Origin: Chlamydiia bacterium
GTDB taxonomy: Bacteria; Chlamydiota; Chlamydiia; Chlamydiales; Simkaniaceae
Length of the DNA stretch: 10,804 bases
Assembly: GCA_020440405.1 (NCBI GenBank)
Contig: JAGROF010000029.1
Coordinates: forward strand, 8,799-19,602
Reading direction: 5' to 3'
The position numbers and the translations under genes are program-made. The notes under the pieces are model-generated. The model was given only the letters and a program-made list of their open reading frames with translations, was not told the origin of the DNA and did no database searches. Below, piece after piece: positions 1 through 6,554 of the stretch. The number at the start of each line of letters is the position of its first letter. Positions within the stretch are counted from its first letter, which is position 1.

Positions 1-42
1 TTGGCGCAGCCGAAAATCCAACTTTTGAGGTTGTTTGGGTAT

Positions 43-71
43 AAAAAACACCCACGCGCTTAGACGTGGGT
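43..71 (-). terminator. Intrinsic terminator of the SH2-like gene
   Basis: Read on the minus strand, a 7-bp perfect stem ACCCACG/CGTGGGT (arms 65-71 and 50-56, 8-nt loop) is followed, after GT, by six T (48-43). It starts 14 nt past the stop codon at 85-87, the right place to end transcription of the SH2-like gene. The T tract is good only on the minus strand, although the hairpin could also serve a plus-strand gene entering from the left. Confidence 0.75.
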
Positions 72-84
72 ATTCCATAGAATA

Positions 85-453
85 TTACGATTCAAGCGGT
101 TGACAAAATTTTGAAGAGACTTTAAGGCAACCCTGAATTAGGTCATCTACAAAAGCACAAGGTCCTCCAGAGCCTCCATTTATAAAACATGTCTGCCCTT
201 GGTAAACTACAATACGAATGTTCTTATGCTTCACAACTTGCCTATCTGAAACAAATGACAAAATATAGTGCTGTCTATCAAAACCATTTGAAAGAACAAA
301 TGTAAAGGGCTTTTGACCTTCCAAAAGTTCGGCAGCTTCGCTCAAAGAAATGTCCCCTTTCCAAGCAGAATGTGTAACCATTTGCTTTTCAAAGCTCGAA
401 ATTTCTGTCTTCAAGTTTCTACTAGTTCTTTTTGATCTAATTGTGTCTAACAT
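85..453 (-). CDS. Small SH2-like domain protein, candidate secreted effector
   Basis: This 122-residue protein is nearly all one domain resembling SH2. Seen, compared with Src: W31-x-G-x-I-S with E39-A and L43-L44 matches the first strand and helix A; TFVLS (51-55) sits at the FLVR strand; YILSF (63-67) matches YCLSV; VVKHKNIRI (73-81) matches VKHYKIR with the conserved His (H76); F101, L105 and I106 match the FxSLxxLV helix; FCQPL (116-120) matches the closing LCxxL. The arginine of FLVR is S55 and the helix-A arginine is L37, so the classic phosphotyrosine pocket looks altered. Residues 1-28 are polar, rich in Ser, Thr, Arg and Lys, with no signal peptide or membrane segment, which would suit type III secretion (inference). 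A hand count of 121-420 gives about 38% G+C. The start is supported by a strong ribosome-binding site. The fold call rests on alignment by eye. Confidence 0.68.
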   Translation of the reverse strand: MLDTIRSKRTSRNLKTEISSFEKQMVTHSAWKGDISLSEAAELLEGQKPFTFVLSNGFDRQHYILSFVSDRQVVKHKNIRIVVYQGQTCFINGGSGGPCAFVDDLIQGCLKVSSKFCQPLES

Positions 454-460
454 GATAATT

Positions 461-466
461 CCCCTT
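461..466 (-). promoter_or_regulatory. Ribosome-binding site of the SH2-like gene
   Basis: AAGGGG on the minus strand, 7 nt upstream of the ATG at 453-451. It is the best Shine-Dalgarno match in the window and fixes the start codon. The 81-nt spacer (454-534) holds no convincing hairpin terminator for the upstream gene. A very weak promoter-like pair (TTGTTT at 524-519, 17 nt, TTAAAC at 501-496) is not strong enough to call. Confidence 0.7.
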
Positions 467-534
467 TTATGGGTTTGAGGTAACGATCAGGAAAAGTTTA
501 ACACACCACTTGGATTAAAAACAATTAGCTTGAC

Positions 535-3500
535 TTATTTTTTGGAAAAATAGGCTTGTGAAAAGTCAACTGTTCCATGAGAGCTTGAATGAGAAAGCAT
601 CAGCTTTGGATCTTTAATTAAGTAATCGACGCTATAAGATATCGGAATCACAATCGCTTCATCGATCACCATCTTCTCAGCTTGAAATAAATAACTCTTC
701 CTTTTCTCAATATCGATTGTCTGATCTGAAAGGTCTAAAAGCTTCTGATACTTTTTGCTTTCCCAGCCTGTGAAGTTGACTTTTTCTTTTCCATACTTGA
801 AGGATTGTAAGGTATAAATAGGGTCATTCACCCAAGATGTCCAATACATTGATCCTACCTGATAATTTCCCTCGCTCACTTTTTGGAAATGTTGCTTCCA
901 ATAATGAGACACTTCTACTTCACACTTTATCCCCAATGTGCTCTCCCAACGGTGCTTTAAAGCTTCTGAGCTTTCTCGGTCCTCAGTAGAACATGAGATG
1001 TAAAGAACGGGAAAATCCTCGATTTTGAGATTGATCTCCTCTAGCGCCTCTATAAAGAGACATTTAGCTGCTTCACAATCTTCCTTAAGGAGAAAGTCGG
1101 CATCTTGACAGAGCGTTAACTGATAAGGAAGCGGAGTATAAGCAGAAACACGTTGAGCGAGATGGTTTGCAATCAAGTCTTTCCGACAGACTGCCATAGA
1201 GAGCGCTCGACGAATCTTCTTATTTGTAAAAGGAAAACGATTCACATTAAAGCAATACCATAAAACTTTAGGACAAAGGTAGTGAGTAATATATTTTTCC
1301 TTATCCTCAATAAGACATTGGGTTAAAGGGAGAAGGTTTGAACCCATACAGTGAAGCTGCTTTTGGCGGAACATTTCTATCGCATGCTTCTTTTCGGTGC
1401 GAATCAATAAGATTTGATCTAGCTTGACATCTTCCTTGTTAAGATATCCTGTATTTTTCACAAAATTGAAGAAATAGCCTTGATTCGGCTCTACTTGCCT
1501 AAAAGGGCCATTACAGACAAAGTTTTCATTTTTTTGCTTAGACCAGTCGGGATGCTTTTGATCCACCTCATGATTGACAGGAGAATACAGCGTGTTTGCA
1601 GTGAGTTCAATGAAATAGGGAGCAGGATTCTCTAAATCAACCCGGAGGGTCCGTTCATCAAGAGCTTTGATCCCAACGTCTTCAATTGCAATCCTCCCTT
1701 CCTTGGCCTTTTTTCCGTTTTTAATGGGATAAAAAACATAGGCAAAAGGGGTCGTAAACCCAGGAGAAAGCACTTTTTTCCAAGCATATTCAAAGTCATA
1801 GGCAACCACTGGAGCTCCATTCGACCAATAGGATTCCCGCAGTTTAAAGACATAGGTCTTTTTATCCTCAGAAACTGTATAGCTCTCTGCAACAGAAAAT
1901 ACAGGCTTTCCATCAGGACTAATACGCATCAGCCCATTGAATAAGAGCTTGACCACAACAGATGACACTTGATCCCCCCCGATTCGAGGGTCTAGCGAGA
2001 CAAAACTAGCATAAGGAATCTTCAGAATCTGGAGCTTTTTCTGTCCCTCCTCCCATTTCTCTAGGGTTTGAGTCACTATCTTTTTAAATTCTTGATGTTT
2101 TTCAGCCTGTGGGTCCGAGCAAAGGAATCCCAAGTAATAGCTTCCCTCAAAGGTAATCGAGGAAGAAACCAAATGACGCCCCTGTGTCATTGCCCCAGAA
2201 AGAGCTTCCTCAACCAAGGAACGAAACTCAGGGTTGTTTCCCCGGATAACTGCAATGGTAAGCTGTTCATCCTCAATTACCTTCAATAAGTACGATCTAT
2301 CACGTGGAAATTCCTTTTCAACAATATGAATGAAGGTTTCAAAGAATAGGCTTAAAGAGGGCAGAGAAATGGTTGCCTGTGCTTCAATGGGGTTAAGTGA
2401 ATAGAAAAAGTTCTCAAGAAGGTCTTGGTTTCGCTGAGAAACATCTTGGAAAAGACGTTTAAACTGGGTAAACAACTCCCCCTGTTTCAGCATCATTCCT
2501 CCGTTATAATCTCTAATCTCTCCAATATGTTGATTTAAGAACTTCACCACTTCTTCTCTTGCAAGATAGAGATTTACCGAAAAGTCCATTCTTAAGAAGG
2601 AGGGTAGTTTCGTCAGATGAAGGCGGAAAACATTTGCCTCAATGGGATGATTCTTGGTGATATAGCTCACATTTTGAACCCGATCCGGAACAAAGCGAAT
2701 CCTATCATCTGCATTCTTAAGGAGTTCTTGAATAGAAGGCGTTGTTTCTTTTTTCACCCGAAGAAGGACAACTGTAAAAATCAGGTCATCTTGAGAGTGT
2801 TGGTCAAACGAAATCATCATTTGGGGAATGTCGTTTTCAGATTTAAGTTCTCGGGAGAGCATTAAGATATTGCGCATGATCTCCTCTTCGTTTCTCACCA
2901 TGAAGATAGAGGGAACAAGGTGCTCGATCCGCTTCTTGAGCTCTAAATCAAGCTCTCGTTTTAAGAGTCTTTTTTCTTCTAGTGTGATCAAAGATCCATC
3001 CACCTTTTCAAGTTCAAGATAGAGAGAGACAATCGGATCATTGGCAATAGATGCTTGGTAAATGGATCCAGGAACAATTCGCAACCCAGGAATAAACTTT
3101 TGAACAGCTCTTAAAACATGTTTCTCATTAAAAAACTCATACTTATGAAACAGATTTACACTGATCGACAACCCCAGAACAGGCTTTTTTCCAAAAGGAA
3201 AAAAGAGAGATGTAGGCATAAACCGGATCTTCATATGCCGCTTTTCAGGAAAGGAATTGATTTCTCTTGCTAGATGGGCTCGAGAAAGCATAAAGGTCAA
3301 AATGACCCGCCCTAAATGAGCATAAGAACGCTCTTGCCGAAACTCCTTAGAGGCATAGGACTGCATGTAAGCTAACCGCTCAAAAATCACCTCATCGAGA
3401 TCATCAGGGAAGCGATGCAGCAGTTTAATAAAAGACTCGCGGATGAGATTCATTTTACGGTCTAACGGAAGAGCCTTCGTCTCTAATAAAGATTTTGCAT

Positions 3501-4014
3501 ACCGCCCTGCAGAAAGTGCCGAAATAATCTCTCGCTTCAAAAGAGGGAGATTCTCGCCTAAGAGGCTTCCTTCTTTTTTATGCTGAATCAAAATCTTTGC
3601 CTCAGCAAAAAACAAGGTCTCTTTCAGGTAGTGATCGAACTGAAACAGCATGTGTTCAAACGAGAGAATTGTTGTTTCTTGATGAGGGAACAGCCATCTC
3701 TTGATCATTTCTGAAATAAATCTCTCAGAGGGCATAGAAGCAATCGGTTTGATTAAAAAGAAGATAGACACGCAATCGGGAGGAGAATCAAAAGGGCTCC
3801 AGACAATATAGGGAAGCGCCTCGTCAACCCACTGCGCCAAGCTTTCTCGATCGGTAAAGGGAAGCGGATCGGGAAGTGCAGAAACAAGAATATCCTCGAT
3901 TTTTTTCACATGGGTCAGGAGATTCTTGGAGCGACTATAGAAAGGAAATGCAGGACGGATTGTGAGATCCTCTGGCTGCTCAATCTTTTCTTTTGCAAGC
4001 GCTTTGATTTCCAT
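535..4014 (-). CDS. Signal-less fusion: unknown N-terminal region + OppA-type solute-binding domain
   Basis: A 1159-residue protein. Residues 661-1159 (gene bases 2034-538) are a complete family 5 extracellular solute-binding domain like OppA: LDP and FNGLMR near the start, YWSNGAPVVAYDFEYAWKK (about 730-748), NGPF (about 835), CFNVNRFPF plus IRRALSMAV (about 921-942), the SWVNDP region (about 1060) and PISYSV near the end. The length, 499 residues, is typical of a mature OppA. Residues 1-660 belong to no family I recognise; 150-260 looks helical, and 556-655 has a vague GAF-like strand pattern (weak). The N-terminus is polar, with no signal peptide, lipobox or membrane helix, so a cytoplasmic place is inferred. 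SgrR-type regulators also put this domain in the cytoplasm behind a DNA-binding domain, but no SgrR-like helix-turn-helix is visible here. The start lies 4 nt after ddl without a Shine-Dalgarno site, suggesting coupling. Ligand and function are unknown. Confidence 0.8.
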   Translation of the reverse strand: MEIKALAKEKIEQPEDLTIRPAFPFYSRSKNLLTHVKKIEDILVSALPDPLPFTDRESLAQWVDEALPYIVWSPFDSPPDCVSIFFLIKPIASMPSERFISEMIKRWLFPHQETTILSFEHMLFQFDHYLKETLFFAEAKILIQHKKEGSLLGENLPLLKREIISALSAGRYAKSLLETKALPLDRKMNLIRESFIKLLHRFPDDLDEVIFERLAYMQSYASKEFRQERSYAHLGRVILTFMLSRAHLAREINSFPEKRHMKIRFMPTSLFFPFGKKPVLGLSISVNLFHKYEFFNEKHVLRAVQKFIPGLRIVPGSIYQASIANDPIVSLYLELEKVDGSLITLEEKRLLKRELDLELKKRIEHLVPSIFMVRNEEEIMRNILMLSRELKSENDIPQMMISFDQHSQDDLIFTVVLLRVKKETTPSIQELLKNADDRIRFVPDRVQNVSYITKNHPIEANVFRLHLTKLPSFLRMDFSVNLYLAREEVVKFLNQHIGEIRDYNGGMMLKQGELFTQFKRLFQDVSQRNQDLLENFFYSLNPIEAQATISLPSLSLFFETFIHIVEKEFPRDRSYLLKVIEDEQLTIAVIRGNNPEFRSLVEEALSGAMTQGRHLVSSSITFEGSYYLGFLCSDPQAEKHQEFKKIVTQTLEKWEEGQKKLQILKIPYASFVSLDPRIGGDQVSSVVVKLLFNGLMRISPDGKPVFSVAESYTVSEDKKTYVFKLRESYWSNGAPVVAYDFEYAWKKVLSPGFTTPFAYVFYPIKNGKKAKEGRIAIEDVGIKALDERTLRVDLENPAPYFIELTANTLYSPVNHEVDQKHPDWSKQKNENFVCNGPFRQVEPNQGYFFNFVKNTGYLNKEDVKLDQILLIRTEKKHAIEMFRQKQLHCMGSNLLPLTQCLIEDKEKYITHYLCPKVLWYCFNVNRFPFTNKKIRRALSMAVCRKDLIANHLAQRVSAYTPLPYQLTLCQDADFLLKEDCEAAKCLFIEALEEINLKIEDFPVLYISCSTEDRESSEALKHRWESTLGIKCEVEVSHYWKQHFQKVSEGNYQVGSMYWTSWVNDPIYTLQSFKYGKEKVNFTGWESKKYQKLLDLSDQTIDIEKRKSYLFQAEKMVIDEAIVIPISYSVDYLIKDPKLMLSHSSSHGTVDFSQAYFSKK

Positions 4015-4018
4015 TTTA

Positions 4019-5017
4019 TCAATGGTAATTCATCAACCGATTTAAAACAAATCTTTCATCATCATGGATCCGCTCAAAGCGCTCAATTGCAAGATCTATG
4101 AGACGATCAAGGAGCGCAGAATAGGGAAGTCCGCTCACCTCCCAAAGCTTCGGATAGAGGCTGATCGAGGTGAATCCCGGAATCGTGTTGAGTTCATTGA
4201 TATATAAGGTCCCCTCAGAACTGAGGAAAAAGTCCACACGAGCCATCCCTTCGCACCGCATGACTTTGAAAGCCTCAACCCCCAATTCTTGGATCTCTTG
4301 GATCCTCTTGGAGGGAAGCTTCGCAGGAAGAACAAAATGCGCACCATTTTCATCAAGATACTTTGCTTCATACGAATAGAACTCATGGGTTGGAATGATT
4401 TCTCCTGGAAGAGAAGCCTCAGGTGCCAGATTCCCTAGAACAGAAATCTCTAATTCTTGCCCAACAATTCCCTCTTCAATCACAATCCTTTCATCGTGCT
4501 TAAAACTTTCTTCTAGGGCAGGGAAAAGCTCCTCTCGGCAATGCACTTTGCTAATTCCAACAGACGACCCCAACCGTGCCGGCTTCACAAAGAAAGGGAA
4601 AGAAAACCGTTTAAAAATGTCTTCCTCCTGAATGGAGTCAACAATTGAAAGGAGAAGGTAATCAGGGACAGGTAACCCCGCTCCCCTGAGGCGATCTTTC
4701 ATCACGCCTTTATCCATACACATCGCAGAACTTAAGGGATCGGCCCCTACATACGGAAGGTGCGCGAGCTCTAAGAGTCCTTGAACCGTCCCATCTTCTC
4801 CATAGGGTCCATGAAGCACAGGAAAAATCACATCAAAGGACTCCTTCAAAAGGCTCAAAGAACTCTCCCAACCCCACGTCCCATCTTTTTCAATCTTAAT
4901 CGGAATGACTTCATATTTCTTGGGGTCAAGATACTTGATCACCGACTCTGCTGAGCGGATCGAGACCTCATGTTCCTCTGACTGTCCCCCAAAAAGGACA
5001 CCAACGCGTTTCTTCAT
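4019..5017 (-). CDS. ddl: D-alanine--D-alanine ligase
   Basis: This cytoplasmic ATP-grasp enzyme joins two D-alanines, using ATP, for the end of the peptidoglycan stem peptide. The 332 residues match the family length. Motifs in order: GGQSEEHEVS (10-19, catalytic Glu equivalent to E15 of E. coli DdlB), HGPYGEDGTVQG (69-80), KPARLGSSVGISK (145-157), EFYSYEAKY (212-220), RVDFF (260-264, metal-binding Asp) and NELNTIPGFT (274-283, metal-binding Glu and Asn). Y216 in the omega loop fits D-alanine rather than D-lactate as second substrate. A GGGAAG sequence lies just before the ATG. It is the first gene of the minus-strand block and is followed 4 nt later by the OppA-fusion gene. In the genus Chlamydia, Ddl is the C-terminal half of a MurC-Ddl fusion; here it stands alone, with no MurC part. 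Confidence 0.95.
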   Translation of the reverse strand: MKKRVGVLFGGQSEEHEVSIRSAESVIKYLDPKKYEVIPIKIEKDGTWGWESSLSLLKESFDVIFPVLHGPYGEDGTVQGLLELAHLPYVGADPLSSAMCMDKGVMKDRLRGAGLPVPDYLLLSIVDSIQEEDIFKRFSFPFFVKPARLGSSVGISKVHCREELFPALEESFKHDERIVIEEGIVGQELEISVLGNLAPEASLPGEIIPTHEFYSYEAKYLDENGAHFVLPAKLPSKRIQEIQELGVEAFKVMRCEGMARVDFFLSSEGTLYINELNTIPGFTSISLYPKLWEVSGLPYSALLDRLIDLAIERFERIHDDERFVLNRLMNYH

Positions 5018-5039
5018 TTTCTTCCCAGCTTTTTATATT

Positions 5040-5101
5040 TATTAACCCAACCCTCAAATAAATAACAACCTGCTTGCCTCACTAAGAGGGTTGGGTTAAT
5101 A
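5040..5101. repeat. Perfect 16-bp inverted repeat between divergent genes
   Basis: TATTAACCCAACCCTC (5040-5055) is repeated exactly in inverted form as GAGGGTTGGGTTAATA (5086-5101), with 30 nt between. Each arm carries a tandem AACCC pair. One arm ends 22 nt from the ddl start and the other 9 nt from the start at 5111, so it covers the promoter/leader region of both divergent genes. It could be an operator for a dimeric regulator (arm centres 46 bp apart) or an RNA hairpin in the leaders. It is not a normal terminator, because both flanking genes point away from it. Confidence 0.85.
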
Positions 5102-5110
5102 TCATGTCAC

Positions 5111-6154
5111 ATGGAAATTCTTTACTCAACAACAATCCTTGCTTTTTTAAAAAAGGTGAAACGACTTGCCCGCGAAATTCTCCGTGAGGAAATGGGGATC
5201 CCAGTGGGGCACTCCCGCTTTTCCTACCAGGGATATTCTTACCCTCTCCACTTTGTTGTCTTCGATCACCCTTCGCAGCTCGGTTTTTTTCAGACGGATC
5301 TTTTTGAAATTGGGGTCAACAAAGCGTTTCTTCTAGAAGCCCCTGAAACAATCAAAGACATCTTAAGACATGAACTGGCCCACCTCATTGTTTTCCTAAA
5401 ATATGGAGCTGGAGTTCCTTCTCATGGAAAGGCTTTCCGGGAAGTGTGCCAAAGCTATGGATGGTCAAGCGAGGTGTCTCGATCTATTGCCCCCATGGAA
5501 TCGACCTTGAAAAACCATCGGATTGTTGAAAAGGTCCGCAAGCTCCTCTCCTTGGCAGAGAGCTCCCATCCTCATGAAGCTGAAGAAGCCACTCTGAAAG
5601 CTCAACATCTTTTGGATAAATACAATATCACCTATACCCCAGAGGAAGAAGAGACGGTCCTTATGCGCGTCCTTGAAAAAAAACGGGGAAATACCAAGCT
5701 CCAAGCCATTGCTTCGATTCTCAAAAGCTTCTACGTCTACCCTGTTCTGAATCGGGGGAAAACGGGGGTCTATTTAGAAATTATCGGAGAGCGACTCGCC
5801 ACACAAATTGCAGAATATGTCGCCCATTTTCTAGATCACCAATTTGAAGCTCTCTGGAGAGAAGCTCAGCAAGAAGATTCTCATCTAAAAGGGATGGCTT
5901 CAAAAAATTCCTTTTTCCGTGGGCTGGCCGAAGGATTCCAACGAAAACATGTTCCTTCAAGCGCTTTGATGCGTATCGAAAAAAACCTTGTCATTCTAGC
6001 TCAAAAAATTTATCCCCATTTGTCCTCAAGAAGCGCGTCATTTCGCCACCATGAGAAAGGAGCTCGAAAAGGGCGTGAAAAAGGAAAAAACCTCTCAATT
6101 CGAGAAGGAATTTCTAAGCGATTCCCTCCCTTTCTGCTTGCAAGAAAATGTTAA
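5111..6154 (+). CDS. SprT-like zinc metallopeptidase fused to DUF2786 region
   Basis: A 347-residue cytoplasmic protein. Residues about 10-120 match SprT: FEIGVNKAFLLE (65-76), the zinc site HELAH (87-91) with E88 as likely catalytic residue, and SHGKAF (104-109), which should give the third zinc ligand, H105. The C-terminal zinc ribbon of SprT is absent. Residues 138-173, with KVRKLLSLAE and the A-x-x-LLDKYNI segment, match DUF2786; 185-280, ending in FFRGLAEGF, resembles the region that usually follows DUF2786. The tail (305-347) is very basic, which may help bind nucleic acid. The eukaryotic relative Spartan cuts DNA-protein crosslinks, but the substrate here is unknown. The start has no clear Shine-Dalgarno site (GAGGG at 5086-5090 is 20 nt away, inside the inverted repeat). 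Met28 is a less likely start because the N-terminal helix fits the SprT fold. Confidence 0.82.
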   Translation: MEILYSTTILAFLKKVKRLAREILREEMGIPVGHSRFSYQGYSYPLHFVVFDHPSQLGFFQTDLFEIGVNKAFLLEAPETIKDILRHELAHLIVFLKYGAGVPSHGKAFREVCQSYGWSSEVSRSIAPMESTLKNHRIVEKVRKLLSLAESSHPHEAEEATLKAQHLLDKYNITYTPEEEETVLMRVLEKKRGNTKLQAIASILKSFYVYPVLNRGKTGVYLEIIGERLATQIAEYVAHFLDHQFEALWREAQQEDSHLKGMASKNSFFRGLAEGFQRKHVPSSALMRIEKNLVILAQKIYPHLSSRSASFRHHEKGARKGREKGKNLSIREGISKRFPPFLLARKC

Positions 6155-6166
6155 TTAAAGTTAAAT
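6138..6166 (+). promoter_or_regulatory. Candidate sigma-70-type promoter for the acidic repeat protein
   Basis: TTGCAA (6138-6143, 4 of 6 to TTGACA), a 17-nt spacer and TTAAAT (6161-6166, 4 of 6 to TATAAT). Transcription would begin near 6173, giving a leader of about 36 nt before the ATG at 6209. The -35 lies within the end of the preceding gene. Judged by eye only. Confidence 0.35.
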
Positions 6167-6197
6167 TGGACGGGATTAATTTTTAACCTACACATGT

Positions 6198-6201
6198 GAG
6201 G
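6198..6201 (+). promoter_or_regulatory. Ribosome-binding site of the acidic repeat protein
   Basis: GAGG, 7 nt before the ATG at 6209. It supports this start, which is also the one that gives the signal peptide. Confidence 0.6.
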
Positions 6202-6208
6202 TCACATT

Positions 6209-6529
6209 ATGAAAAAATCTTCACTTTTAGCACTTGCTGCATTTACACTCTTCGGCTACCCAATGTTTGCTGGAGAAGAAGAAGAAAGTACAGAAGAACC
6301 TGTTGCAATCGAAGAGACTGCAATCGAGGTTTCTCTGAATGATGAAGAAACAAAAGAAAACTTCATTGCTCTTAACGACGATGAAGAAGAAGCTGATGCA
6401 CGCCTTGCTCTTAATGACGACGAAGAAGAAGCGGACGCACGTCTTGCTCTTAACGACGACGAAGAAGAAGCTGATGCTTTCCTCGCTCTTAACGATGATG
6501 AGGAAGAAGCTGATACTTTTTCAGCGTAA
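6209..6529 (+). CDS. Secreted, highly acidic protein with 13-residue tandem repeats
   Basis: A 106-residue protein of a type I do not recognise. Residues 1-21 form a clear Sec signal peptide: KK at the start, a hydrophobic core (LLALAAFTLF) and a cleavage site after M-F-A21. The mature part is almost entirely Glu, Asp, Ala, Leu and Asn. From residue 54 a 13-residue unit, ALNDDEEEADARL, is repeated four times (54-66, 67-79, 80-92, 93-105); the last two end in AFL and TFS, and a degenerate related segment (SLNDEETKENFI) precedes them. There is no cysteine, lipobox or membrane helix after the signal. It should be exported to the periplasm or beyond and may bind cations (inference from charge). 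It has its own ribosome-binding site, a likely promoter and a terminator right after it, so it is probably transcribed alone and perhaps strongly. Confidence 0.8.
   Translation: MKKSSLLALAAFTLFGYPMFAGEEEESTEEPVAIEETAIEVSLNDEETKENFIALNDDEEEADARLALNDDEEEADARLALNDDEEEADAFLALNDDEEEADTFSA
6368..6523 (+). repeat. Four tandem 39-bp coding repeats
   Basis: Units at 6368-6406, 6407-6445, 6446-6484 and 6485-6523. Units 1 and 2 differ at five codons, all synonymous (AAC/AAT, GAT/GAC, GCT/GCG, GAT/GAC, CGC/CGT), and encode the same 13 residues. Units 3 and 4 diverge in their last three codons. Confidence 0.9.
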
Positions 6530-6554
6530 TGCAACCTAAACTGAATTAGAGTTG

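Noticed and set aside
1..44. Plus-strand frame open from the left edge ending at TAA 42-44, just before the hairpin at 50-71.
   Set aside because: Only 13 codons with no recognisable motif. It could be the tail of a gene outside the window but cannot be told from chance.
1974..1980. Run of seven G on the coding strand inside the OppA-domain part, a possible phase-variation tract.
   Set aside because: Short, within conserved coding sequence, and the frame is intact. There is no sign of switching.
5040..5101. Inverted repeat as the ends of a tiny mobile element.
   Set aside because: Only 30 nt lie between the arms, no target-site duplication is evident (flanking bases differ), and no second copy is in the window.
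6166..6194. TTGGAC-17 nt-TACACA as a promoter for the acidic repeat gene.
   Set aside because: Its start point would fall about 8 nt before the ATG, leaving no ribosome-binding site. The pair at 6138-6166 fits better.
6256..6534. Minus-strand open frame of Ser/Ala/Arg repeats.
   Set aside because: It is the antisense of the GAA/GAC-rich repeat gene; a repetitive sense gene produces such a shadow automatically.
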